Shown here piece by piece: positions 1 to 7,768 of a DNA stretch of 64,000 bases (within the stretch, counting starts at the first letter, position 1; every line of letters starts with the position of its first letter). Below the pieces are notes generated by a model. That model saw only the letters and a program-made list of their open reading frames with translations. It was not told where the DNA came from and did no database searches. The stretch comes from Pseudomonas sp. ADAK13 (GTDB lineage Bacteria > Pseudomonadota > Gammaproteobacteria > Pseudomonadales > Pseudomonadaceae), in the NCBI RefSeq assembly GCF_012935715.1, contig NZ_CP052860.1:6324001-6388000 (forward strand). Direction: 5' to 3'. The position numbers and the translations under genes were made by a program.

Positions 1-1
1 G

Positions 2-1324
2 ATTCTGGACGTGGTCTACAACCACACCGCCGAAGGCAACGAGCAAGGCCCGACCCTGTCCATGCGCGGCATCGACAACGCCTCGTACTACCGCCTGATG
101 CCGGATGACAAGCGCTTCTACATCAACGATTCCGGTACCGGCAACACCCTCGACCTGAGTCACCCGTGCGTGCTGCAAATGGTCACCGACTCGCTGCGCT
201 ACTGGGCCACCGAGATGCATGTCGACGGTTTCCGCTTCGACCTGGCAACCATCCTCGGCCGCTACCGCGACGGTTTCGACGAGCGCCACAGCTTCCTCGT
301 GGCCTGCCGCCAGGACCCGGTGCTGCGCCAGGTGAAAATGATCGCCGAGCCCTGGGACTGTGGCCCCGGTGGGTATCAGGTTGGCGGCTTCCCGCCGGGC
401 TGGGTGGAGTGGAACGACCGTTTCCGCGACACCGTGCGCTCGTTCTGGAAAGGCGACGACGGCCAACTGGCCGACTTCGCCGGGCGCATGACCGCCTCGG
501 GCGAGATGTTCAACCAGCGTGGCCGGCGCCCGTACAGCTCGGTGAACTTCATCACCGCCCATGACGGTTTCACGCTGCACGACCTGGTGTCCTACAACGA
601 CAAGCACAACGAAGCCAACGACGAGAACAACCAGGACGGCAGCAACAACAACCTGTCGTGGAACCACGGTGTCGAAGGTCCCACCGACGACCCGGAAATC
701 AACGCACTGCGCCTGCGCCAGATGCGCAATTTCTTCGCCACCCTTCTGCTGGCCCAGGGCACGCCGATGCTGGTGGCCGGTGACGAATTTGCCCGCACCC
801 AGCACGGTAATAACAACGCCTACTGCCAGGACAGCGAGATCGGCTGGATCAACTGGGAACTGGATGAAGACGGCAAGGCCCTGCTCAAGTTCGTCAAGCG
901 CCTGATCAAGTTGCGCCTGGCGTACCCGATCCTGCGTCGCGGGCGCTTCCTGGTAGGCGACTACAACGAAGACATCGGCGTCAAGGACGTGACCTGGCTG
1001 GCGCCAAGCGGCGATGAAATGACCACCGAACAATGGCAGGACAGCCATGGCCGCTGCCTGGGCATGTTGATGGATGGCCGCGCCCAGGAAACCGGGATTC
1101 GTCGCCCCGGGGCCGATGCCACCTTGTTGCTGGTGGTCAACGCCCACCACGACATGGTCAATTTCCGCCTGCCACCGGTACCGGATGGCGGCTTCTGGAC
1201 CTGCATGCTCGACACCAACCAGCCGTCGGTGCGTGGCCAGGAGCGCTTTGATTTCGACCACGAATACGCGGTCACCGGGCGGTCGCTGTTGCTGTTTGAA
1301 CTACAGCATGAGGACGAGGTGTGA
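2..1324 (+). CDS. glgX: Glycogen debranching enzyme GlgX, 3' part only
   Basis: GlgX hydrolyses alpha-1,6 branch linkages of glycogen in the cytoplasm. The gene enters from the left edge, so the N-terminal CBM48 module and the start codon lie outside the window; about 440 C-terminal residues are visible. They carry the GH13 catalytic set: the nucleophile Asp in [12 protein letters not shown], the acid/base Glu in [14 protein letters not shown], and the transition-state His-Asp in [13 protein letters not shown]. The isoamylase-type Asn-rich stretch [12 protein letters not shown] follows. The stop is one base before the next ATG, so the downstream gene may be co-transcribed. The glgE-treS-glgB block four kilobases away belongs to the same alpha-glucan metabolism. 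The GH13 debranching call is firm. Confidence 0.95.
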   Translation: MLDVVYNHTAEGNEQGPTLSMRGIDNASYYRLMPDDKRFYINDSGTGNTLDLSHPCVLQMVTDSLRYWATEMHVDGFRFDLATILGRYRDGFDERHSFLVACRQDPVLRQVKMIAEPWDCGPGGYQVGGFPPGWVEWNDRFRDTVRSFWKGDDGQLADFAGRMTASGEMFNQRGRRPYSSVNFITAHDGFTLHDLVSYNDKHNEANDENNQDGSNNNLSWNHGVEGPTDDPEINALRLRQMRNFFATLLLAQGTPMLVAGDEFARTQHGNNNAYCQDSEIGWINWELDEDGKALLKFVKRLIKLRLAYPILRRGRFLVGDYNEDIGVKDVTWLAPSGDEMTTEQWQDSHGRCLGMLMDGRAQETGIRRPGADATLLLVVNAHHDMVNFRLPPVPDGGFWTCMLDTNQPSVRGQERFDFDHEYAVTGRSLLLFELQHEDEV

Positions 1325-1325
1325 A

Positions 1326-2324
1326 ATGGATTTACACGATTTCCTGCAACATACCCCAGGCTACCCGGACACGGCGGCACTGGGCCGAGCACTAAGCACG
1401 CTGGTGGAGACCGGGCTGGACCAACTGCCCCGGCCCGGCAGCGGCGATACCCTGCAACGGTTCAGTCGCCTGGCCCAGGTGGCGGGCCATGACCTGGGCC
1501 TGTGCAAACTGTTCGAGGGGCATACTGACGCCCTCGCTATCATCGCCGAATTGGGCAGCGAGCTCCCGCCCATCGGCAGTACGTGGGGCATGTGGGCGGC
1601 CGAGCCGCCCACGGCCCGGGTGCGGGTGCGGCGCGACGGCCATCGGCTCGTACTGGAAGGCCGCAAGGCCTGGTGCTCCGGCGCGGCGGTGGTCAGCCAT
1701 GGTTTGCTGACAGCCTGGGATGACGAGGATCGCCAGCAGTTGGTGGCGGTGCAGATGGACCAGCCTGGGGTGACCGTCACCGATGACGGCTGGCAGGCTG
1801 TGGGCATGGCGGCGACGGGCAGTGTCGAGGTTATTTTCGATCGGGCCACCGGGCTGGCCGTGGGCGGCCCCGGGGATTATCTGGCGCGGCCCGGCTTCTG
1901 GCAGGGCGGGATCGGTATCGCGGCGTGCTGGTACGGCGCCGCCCAACGCTTGGCAGAAGCCTTGCGCGAACACTGTGCCCGCAGCAAGGAGCCCCACGCG
2001 CTGGCCCATTTGGGCGCGGTCGACAGTGCCCTGCACAGCGCCGCCTGCGTGCTGCGCAACAGTGCGGTACAGATCGACCGGCAACCCAAGGCCAATGCGC
2101 AACTGCTGGCTCAGCAGGCGCGGGCCTGTATCGAAGACTCGGTCGACCAGGTGGTGCGCCACGTCGGCCGTGCGCTGGGCGCCGGTCCTTACTGCAAGGA
2201 CCCGCACTTTGCCCAACTGATGGCGGACTTGCCGGTGTACATCCGCCAAAGCCACGCCGAGCGTGACCTGGGCGCCCTCGGCCAACAAATCGCTGAACAA
2301 ACCACAGGGCAGTGGCAACTATGA
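1326..2324 (+). CDS. Acyl-CoA dehydrogenase-like flavoprotein, short
   Basis: A protein of 332 residues, resembling the acyl-CoA dehydrogenase fold but shorter than the usual 380 or so. The middle domain is suggested by the WGMWAAE and GRKAWCSGA segments, which would contact FAD and acyl-CoA. A helical C-terminal half follows with an HVGRALGAGPY stretch. The ATG is one base after the glgX stop, and the end overlaps the PIG-L deacetylase by ATGA. The gene heads a coupled group with a deacetylase, a NodS-like methyltransferase and a glycosyltransferase. This suggests a biosynthetic or tailoring role rather than beta-oxidation; that is inference. I could not place the catalytic Glu with certainty, so enzymatic activity is unproven. 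Confidence 0.75.
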   Translation: MDLHDFLQHTPGYPDTAALGRALSTLVETGLDQLPRPGSGDTLQRFSRLAQVAGHDLGLCKLFEGHTDALAIIAELGSELPPIGSTWGMWAAEPPTARVRVRRDGHRLVLEGRKAWCSGAAVVSHGLLTAWDDEDRQQLVAVQMDQPGVTVTDDGWQAVGMAATGSVEVIFDRATGLAVGGPGDYLARPGFWQGGIGIAACWYGAAQRLAEALREHCARSKEPHALAHLGAVDSALHSAACVLRNSAVQIDRQPKANAQLLAQQARACIEDSVDQVVRHVGRALGAGPYCKDPHFAQLMADLPVYIRQSHAERDLGALGQQIAEQTTGQWQL

Positions 2325-3079
2325 AAACCAACCCTATCGTCGGCCAGGGCACACCGTTGCACCTGTGGCAAAGCTCCTCGCGGCTGGCCGAACTGGCCTG
2401 TGTCGAGATTGCCGAGCTGGTGCCCGAGGGCAGCCGCGCGGTGATCATTGCGCCTCATCCGGACGATGAAGTGCTCGGTTGCGGCGGCCTGCTGCAAGGC
2501 CTTGCCGCCCTGGACCGGCCCATGCTGTTGATCTCCGTCACCGACGGCAGCGCCAGCCATCCGGGCTCGCGTCGCTGGCCGGTGGAACGCCTGAGCGTGG
2601 TGCGGCCGCAGGAATCGGCCCAGGCGCTGCATCGACTGGGGTTGCCGTTGCACAGCCTGAAGTGGCTGCGGGCCGGTTTTTCTGACAGCCAGGTCGCGGC
2701 TGGCGAAGAGGACCTTGGGCAATTCATCCAACGCTACCTCAAGCCCGGCGACGTGGTCTTCACCACCTGGCGCGAAGACGGCCATTGCGACCATGAAGCC
2801 GTGGGCCGTGCCAGTGCCAAGGCGGCCCGGGCCGTGGGCGCGACCTTGCTGGAACTGCCGGTCTGGACCTGGCACTGGGCAACCCCCGAAGACAGCCAGG
2901 TGCCCTGGCACCGCGCGCGCAAAATTCTCCTGACGCCTGAAGCCGTGGCCCGCAAACGCCATGCGATCCACGCGTTTGCCAGCCAGCTGGAAGGTGACCC
3001 GCAGATCGGCCTGCCGCCGGTGCTCGCACCCTACGTGCTGGAGCGCCTGCTGCAGCCCTTTGAAGTGGTGTTTGTATGA
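2321..3079 (+). CDS. PIG-L family zinc deacetylase (first copy)
   Basis: A protein of 252 residues of the PIG-L/LmbE family, zinc hydrolases that remove N-acetyl groups from GlcNAc-type sugars. The signature APHPDDEVLGCGG is complete (His46, Asp48, Asp49, Glu50), and a second metal-site segment, GHCDHEAVGR, lies in the second half. The ATG at 2321 was chosen because it forms an ATGA overlap with the previous stop and has AGGG 11 bases upstream; the GTG at 2312 leaves no room for a ribosome binding site. The 3' end overlaps the methyltransferase gene by ATGA. No signal peptide is visible, so the protein should be cytoplasmic. The substrate is unknown. A paralogue follows at 4520-5281. Confidence 0.9.
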   Translation: MKTNPIVGQGTPLHLWQSSSRLAELACVEIAELVPEGSRAVIIAPHPDDEVLGCGGLLQGLAALDRPMLLISVTDGSASHPGSRRWPVERLSVVRPQESAQALHRLGLPLHSLKWLRAGFSDSQVAAGEEDLGQFIQRYLKPGDVVFTTWREDGHCDHEAVGRASAKAARAVGATLLELPVWTWHWATPEDSQVPWHRARKILLTPEAVARKRHAIHAFASQLEGDPQIGLPPVLAPYVLERLLQPFEVVFV

Positions 3080-3675
3080 GCGTCGCCACGCCCTACTTCG
3101 ATGAGCTGTTTGCCGGCAACGACGACCCCTGGGCGTTTCGCCAACGCTGGTACGAACGCCGCAAGCGGGCACTGACCCTTGCAGCGCTGACCCGGCCGCG
3201 CTACGCCTCGATCTTTGAACCCGGCTGCGCCAACGGTGAGCTGAGCTTCGAGCTGGCCACGCGCTGCGACCGCCTGCTGTGCTGTGACACCGCGCAGGCC
3301 GCCGTCAGCCTGGCACAGGCACGGTTGCTCGGTTTCAGCCATGCCACGGTGCAGCAGAGCCGCTTGCCGGACCAGTGGCCCAGCGAGACGTTCGAGCTGA
3401 TTGTGCTCAGCGAGCTGTGCTACTACCTCGACCCGAAGGACTTCGACGGGCTGATCGATCGCGCCCTCGCCTCGCTGACGCCTGACGGACAGATCCTCGC
3501 CTGCCACTGGCGACCGCCCATCGAAGGCTGCCCGCAAACGGCGGAACAGGTGCATGCGCGCCTCGGACAACGCCTGGGCATGCCGCCTTTGATACAGCAT
3601 CACGAAAGCGATTTTCTACTGGACCTGTGGAGCCGTGACGGCACCACGGTTGCAACCTTGGAGGGACTGCGATGA
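3076..3675 (+). CDS. NodS-like SAM-dependent methyltransferase
   Basis: A class I SAM-dependent methyltransferase of 199 residues. The N-terminus (YFDELFAGNDDPWAFRQRWY, about residues 8-27) resembles NodS, which N-methylates the deacetylated end of Nod-factor chitooligosaccharides in rhizobia. The SAM-binding glycine motif is FEPGCANGELSFELA, and the acidic strand end LLCCDTA follows. The gene is coupled at both ends by ATGA overlaps, between the PIG-L deacetylase and the glycosyltransferase. A deacetylase immediately followed by an N-methyltransferase fits successive modification of one amino sugar. That is inference from family and order; the acceptor is not known. Confidence 0.85.
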   Translation: MSVATPYFDELFAGNDDPWAFRQRWYERRKRALTLAALTRPRYASIFEPGCANGELSFELATRCDRLLCCDTAQAAVSLAQARLLGFSHATVQQSRLPDQWPSETFELIVLSELCYYLDPKDFDGLIDRALASLTPDGQILACHWRPPIEGCPQTAEQVHARLGQRLGMPPLIQHHESDFLLDLWSRDGTTVATLEGLR

Positions 3676-4331
3676 TCGGCATCCTGATACCCGTGCACAA
3701 CGAAGAAACACTACTGCCTGAATGCCTGAAAGCCGCGATGGTCGCGGCCAGTCATCCGGGCCTGCTGGGTGAAGAGGTGCAGATTCTGGCGGTGCTCGAC
3801 AGCTGCAGCGATCGCAGCGCCCTCATCGCCCGCGAATACCAGGTGCACAGCCTTGAAGTGCAGGCGCGGAACGTGGGACACGTGCGCGGCGTGGCCGCGC
3901 GGCACTTGCTGAACAACGGCGCGCGCTGGATTTCCTGCACCGACGCCGACAGCCGCGTGGCTCCCGATTGGCTGGTGGCGCAACTGGCCCTGGGGGTGGA
4001 CGCGGTGTGTGGCACGGTGACGGTGAACGCCTGGAGCGAAGGCTTCGACCCGGCGGCACAGATCCGCTATCACCAGGCCTATGAGGCGCGGGACGGGCAT
4101 CGGCATATTCATGGCGCCAACCTCGGCGTGAGCGCTGGTGCGTACGTGCGAGCCGGCGGTTTCGAACCCCTGCCGTGCCATGAAGACGTCGAGCTGGTGC
4201 GCCAGCTGGAGCGCTGCGGCGCGTCCATTGCCTGGAGCCACTCGCCCCAGGTGATCACCAGCGCCCGCCTGGATTGCCGCGCCCAGGGCGGCTTTGGGGA
4301 TTACCTCAAGAGCCTGATGCAGGCCTCCTGA
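3672..4331 (+). CDS. Family 2 glycosyltransferase
   Basis: A GT-A fold family 2 glycosyltransferase of 219 residues. It begins IGILIPVHNEE, the nucleotide-sugar binding strand, and has the DSCSD segment. The metal-binding CTDADSRV (DxD type) comes next, then an acceptor-side CHEDVELVRQL close to the ED motif of GT2 enzymes. There are no evident membrane segments, unlike NodC or cellulose synthases, so it probably acts in the cytoplasm on a soluble or membrane-surface acceptor. It is the last gene of the coupled run starting at 1326. Neither donor sugar nor product can be read from the sequence. Confidence 0.88.
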   Translation: MIGILIPVHNEETLLPECLKAAMVAASHPGLLGEEVQILAVLDSCSDRSALIAREYQVHSLEVQARNVGHVRGVAARHLLNNGARWISCTDADSRVAPDWLVAQLALGVDAVCGTVTVNAWSEGFDPAAQIRYHQAYEARDGHRHIHGANLGVSAGAYVRAGGFEPLPCHEDVELVRQLERCGASIAWSHSPQVITSARLDCRAQGGFGDYLKSLMQAS

Positions 4332-4519
4332 AAAAATAGCGACATCCGGCTATGTAAAAGCGACGATTCGTAACTATCATCAGTATTCCTTGCACGGCAA
4401 TCCAGGGTTGGAACGCCGTCGCGCCGCAAGCGTCGGTTGCCCGACCCTTGTGTATCAACAAGAGCCGTCCCGACAACGGGGTACGGCCTGCACTACCGAT
4501 GAACAAGGACGTGACACCC

Positions 4520-5281
4520 ATGAAACCTGCACCGTTAACCGACAGCCGCCGGGGCCCCGCGCAAATCTGGAACAGCGCCCCGCAACTCGCGCAAATCCCT
4601 GCTATCAACCCCGCAACCCTGGTGCCCGAAGGCAGCCGCGTAGTCGTCATCGCCCCGCATCCCGGCGACGAAGTGATCGCCTGTGGCGGCCTGCTGCAAT
4701 TGCTCAGCACCCGCGAATACGCCCTGCAACTGATCTCCATCACCGACGGCAGTGCCAGCCATCCGGGCTCTACCGTGTGGCCGGCCAAGCGCTTGAGCGT
4801 GGTCCGTCCCCAGGAAAGTGTCGAGGCGCTGCGACGGCTCGGTGTGCCCCTGCACAGCCTGAAATGGATTCGCGGCGGCTTTGCCGACAACGCCCTGGCC
4901 GCGCGGGAACAGCAAATGAGCCAGTTCATTGCGCGCTACCTGCAACCCGGCGACGTGGTGTTCACTACCTGGCGCAACGACGGCAACGACGACCATGACG
5001 CCGTCGGCCGCGCCGCCGCCAAAGCCTGCGCGGTCAAGGGCGTGCACCTGCACGAGCTGCCGATCTGGGCGTGGCACTGGCCGGTCCGGGAAACTGCCGC
5101 CATCCCCTGGCAACGCGCCCGCAAGGTCAGGCTCGACACCTGGAGCGTCGCCCGCAAGCTGCATGCTGCCCACGCCTATGCCAGCCAATTGGCCGGTGAC
5201 CCGGAAATCGGCCTGGCGCCGATCCTCGCGCAGGTGCTGCTGGAACGGATGCGCGAACCGTACGAGATCGTGTTCCTGTAG
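4520..5281 (+). CDS. PIG-L family protein (second copy) with altered HPGDE motif
   Basis: A paralogue of the 2321-3079 deacetylase, 253 residues and alignable end to end (both share LVPEGSR, SITDGSASHPGS, LSVVRPQES and LHSLKW). The active-site loop reads APHPGDEVIACGG: His47 and Asp50 are kept, but the first Asp of HPDDE is Gly49. In characterised members such as MshB that Asp is the general base, while His and the second Asp bind zinc. Metal binding may therefore survive with reduced or changed catalysis. The second-half segment is NDDHDAVGR. ATG 4520 was chosen because AAGGA lies 10 bases upstream and the start aligns with the first copy; ATG 4499 is also in frame. It is separated from the glycosyltransferase by 188 bases and probably has its own promoter. 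Confidence 0.88.
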   Translation: MKPAPLTDSRRGPAQIWNSAPQLAQIPAINPATLVPEGSRVVVIAPHPGDEVIACGGLLQLLSTREYALQLISITDGSASHPGSTVWPAKRLSVVRPQESVEALRRLGVPLHSLKWIRGGFADNALAAREQQMSQFIARYLQPGDVVFTTWRNDGNDDHDAVGRAAAKACAVKGVHLHELPIWAWHWPVRETAAIPWQRARKVRLDTWSVARKLHAAHAYASQLAGDPEIGLAPILAQVLLERMREPYEIVFL

Positions 5282-5336
5282 CTGCGGCCTACTCGTCTGT
5301 ACCTGTTACTTTTCACAGTAGCGGCAATGCCCGTGC

Positions 5337-5420
5337 GGCGAGGTGGGGTACAACCGGAACCTGGACAGCCATTCGCTCAAGGGGCGGGAGGGCACGATTG
5401 GGCTGAAAGTCGATTTCTAA
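5337..5420 (+). pseudogene. Remnant of an outer-membrane beta-barrel C-terminus
   Basis: One frame reads GEVGYNRNLDSH, then SLKGREGTIGLKVDF and a stop at 5418-5420. Alternating hydrophobic residues and a terminal Phe are the hallmark of the last strand of an outer-membrane beta-barrel (autotransporter or porin type). The same frame is closed by TAG at 5319-5321 and there is no start codon, so only about 28 codons of a former gene remain. The rest must have been lost in this gap between the second PIG-L gene and glgB. The identity of the parent protein is not recognisable from so short a piece. Confidence 0.5.
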
Positions 5421-5438
5421 GAAACAACAAATCCTCTA

Positions 5439-5509
5439 TGTGGGAGCCGGGCTTGCTGTGGTGAGCCCGACGGGGGACAAGCCCCCTCACCACAACAAGC
5501 CAGCTCCCA
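5439..5509. repeat. REP-like inverted repeat downstream of glgB
   Basis: The left arm TGTGGGAGCCGGGCTTG is mirrored by CAAGCCAGCTCCCA on the right, enclosing a second hairpin (TGGTGAGCC...CTCACCA). This is the core sequence of Pseudomonas REP elements. It lies 24 bases beyond the glgB stop and may also act as a transcript-end structure for the glgE-treS-glgB operon. Confidence 0.75.
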
Positions 5510-5533
5510 AATTTAGCCTTTATCGTCTGGGCA

Positions 5534-7768
5534 TCAGCCTTCCGGCCGCAGGATCAACACACCCAACGGAGGCAGGTTCAACGACAGCGACAACGGCTGC
5601 CCATGCTTGGGCTCATCCTCCGTAAACGCCCCGCCACCATTGCCGAAGTTGGAACCGGCATAGGTATCGGCGTCGCTGTTGATCACCTCGCTCCAGCGCC
5701 CGGCAAACGGCACGCCGACCTTGTAGGCCTCGCGCGGCACCGGTGTGAAGTTGGCCACCACCAGCACCGGCCGGCCGTCCTTGCTCCAGCGCAGCCAGGC
5801 GTAGACGCTGTTGATGGCGTCATCCCCGATCAGCCACTGGAAGCCTTGAGGCGCGTCGTCCTGGTCGTGCAACGCGGGCTCTTCGCGGTACAGGCGGTTG
5901 AGGTCGCCCACCAGTTTCTGCACGCCCCGGTGTTCCGGGTATTGCAGCAGGTACCAGTCCAGTTGCTGATCGTGGTTCCATTCACGCCATTGGCCAAACT
6001 CGCAGCCCATGAACAGCAGCTTCTTGCCCGGGTGCATCCACATGAAGCTCAGGTAGGCCCGCAGGTTGGCAAATTTCTGCCAGCGGTCACCGGGCATCTT
6101 GTCGATCAGCGAGTGTTTGCCGTGCACCACTTCGTCGTGGGAAATCGGCAGGATAAAGCGCTCGGACCACGCATACACCAAACCGAAACTCAGCTCGTTG
6201 TGATGATGGGCGCGGTACACCGGGTCTTGCTGGATGTAGTGCAGCGAATCGTGCATCCAGCCCATGTTCCACTTGTAGTTGAAACCCAGGCCGCCCTGTT
6301 GGGTTGGCTGGCTCACGCCCGGCCACGCAGTGGATTCCTCGGCGATCACCAGGGCGCCGGGGGCTTCCAGGGCCACCACGTCGTTGAGGTGACGCAGGAA
6401 GTCGATGGCTTCGAGGTTCTCCCGCCCGCCATGGCGGTTCGGCACCCATTCGCCGGCCTTGCGCGAATAGTCGCGATACAGCATCGACGCCACGGCATCC
6501 ACCCGCAGGCCGTCGATATGGAAATGCTTGAGCCAGTGCAACGCCGACGCCAGCATGAAGCCGTGGACTTCGGTGCGGCCGAGGTTGTAGATCAGGGTGT
6601 CCCAATCCTGGTGGAAGCCTTCCAGCGGGTTGGCGTATTCGTACAGCGCAGTGCCGTCGAACTGCGCCAGGCCGTGGGTATCGGTCGGGAAATGCGCCGG
6701 TACCCAGTCGAGGATCACGCCAATATCAGCCTGATGGCAGGCGTTGACGAAGAACGCGAAATCATCCGGCGAGCCGAAGCGCGCCGTCGGGGCAAATTGC
6801 GAGAGGGCCTGGTAACCCCAGGAGCCGCCGAACGGGTGCTCCATGATCGGCATCAGTTCGATATGGGTGAAGCCCAGTTGCTGCACATAGGGAATCAACC
6901 GCTCGGCCAGCTCGCGCCACGTGTACTGGCGGGCCACTTCGCCGACTTCATCCAGTTCGCACTGCCAGGAGCCGGGATGCAGCTCGTAGATCGACAACGG
7001 CGCGCTGGGCTTTTGCCGCTCGCCACGGGACTGCATCCAGTCGTGGTCCTGCCAGTCGACTTGCAGCGGCGAAGCGACTTTGGAGGCGGTGTCCGGCGGC
7101 ATCTGCGTGGCGAGGGCCATCGGGTCGGCCTTGAGCGGCAGAATCCCGTGAGCCCCGAGGATTTCGTATTTGTAAGCGGCGCCCGGTTGCAGGCGCGGGA
7201 TAAAGATTTCCCAGACCCCGGACGGGTGGCGCAGGCGCATCGGATGACGGCGCCCGTCCCAGACGTTGAAGTCACCCACCACCGACACCCGGCGGGCATT
7301 CGGTGCCCACACCGCAAAGCGCACGCCCTGGACGCCGTCGACGCTGGTCACCTGTGCACCGAGGCAACTGCTGAGGTCGCGGTGATTACCTTCGGCGAAC
7401 AGGTACAGGTCCATCTCGCCCAGCAACAGCTGGCTGAAGCTGTAAGGGTCTTCGGTGATCTGTTCACCGCCGGCCCACTGGATCTTCAGCAGGTACGCCT
7501 GGCGGCTGCCGAAATGCCCGACAAACAGGCCTGGCACTTGAGTCGCGTCGAGGCTGCCGATGTGCTCGCCGCTGTCCTTGGCCAGTACCTGGACACTCAA
7601 GGCTTCAGGCAGGAAGGCGCGAATGAATTGGCCGCCCTGCTCGTCATCATGGGGCCCGAGGATTGAAAACGGGTCATGGTGCTCTGCGCGCACCAGCGCC
7701 TCGATGTCCTTGGACGCCGGCATCGCAGTCAACTTTGGCTGCAGCGGTTCTTTGCTTGTAAAACTCAT
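5534..7768 (-). CDS. glgB: 1,4-alpha-glucan branching enzyme GlgB
   Basis: GlgB cuts linear alpha-1,4-glucan and rejoins the piece as an alpha-1,6 branch. The protein has 744 residues, the usual length for long-form GlgB. An N-terminal extension is followed by a CBM48 module around [19 protein letters not shown]. The GH13 barrel has DWVPAHFP, the nucleophile Asp in [10 protein letters not shown], the acid/base Glu in [11 protein letters not shown] and [13 protein letters not shown] 7768 overlaps the treS stop by ATGA, with GGGGAG five bases upstream, so it is translationally coupled as the third gene of glgE-treS-glgB. In this pathway it branches the linear chains made by GlgE. Confidence 0.97.
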   Translation of the reverse strand: MSFTSKEPLQPKLTAMPASKDIEALVRAEHHDPFSILGPHDDEQGGQFIRAFLPEALSVQVLAKDSGEHIGSLDATQVPGLFVGHFGSRQAYLLKIQWAGGEQITEDPYSFSQLLLGEMDLYLFAEGNHRDLSSCLGAQVTSVDGVQGVRFAVWAPNARRVSVVGDFNVWDGRRHPMRLRHPSGVWEIFIPRLQPGAAYKYEILGAHGILPLKADPMALATQMPPDTASKVASPLQVDWQDHDWMQSRGERQKPSAPLSIYELHPGSWQCELDEVGEVARQYTWRELAERLIPYVQQLGFTHIELMPIMEHPFGGSWGYQALSQFAPTARFGSPDDFAFFVNACHQADIGVILDWVPAHFPTDTHGLAQFDGTALYEYANPLEGFHQDWDTLIYNLGRTEVHGFMLASALHWLKHFHIDGLRVDAVASMLYRDYSRKAGEWVPNRHGGRENLEAIDFLRHLNDVVALEAPGALVIAEESTAWPGVSQPTQQGGLGFNYKWNMGWMHDSLHYIQQDPVYRAHHHNELSFGLVYAWSERFILPISHDEVVHGKHSLIDKMPGDRWQKFANLRAYLSFMWMHPGKKLLFMGCEFGQWREWNHDQQLDWYLLQYPEHRGVQKLVGDLNRLYREEPALHDQDDAPQGFQWLIGDDAINSVYAWLRWSKDGRPVLVVANFTPVPREAYKVGVPFAGRWSEVINSDADTYAGSNFGNGGGAFTEDEPKHGQPLSLSLNLPPLGVLILRPEG

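Noticed and set aside
2312..2320. GTG start at 2312 for the first PIG-L gene
   Set aside because: Only two bases separate it from AGGG; ATG 2321 has proper spacing and an ATGA overlap, like the other junctions in this run.
5439..5509. Repeats considered as part of a CRISPR array
   Set aside because: The repeats are single inverted REP-like units at scattered sites, with no regular direct repeats, spacers or cas genes in the window.
5603..7666. Open frame of 687 codons on the plus strand opposite glgB
   Set aside because: It is a mirror of glgB caused by high GC at third positions: no ribosome site, no recognisable domain, and the GlgB motifs are perfect on the minus strand.
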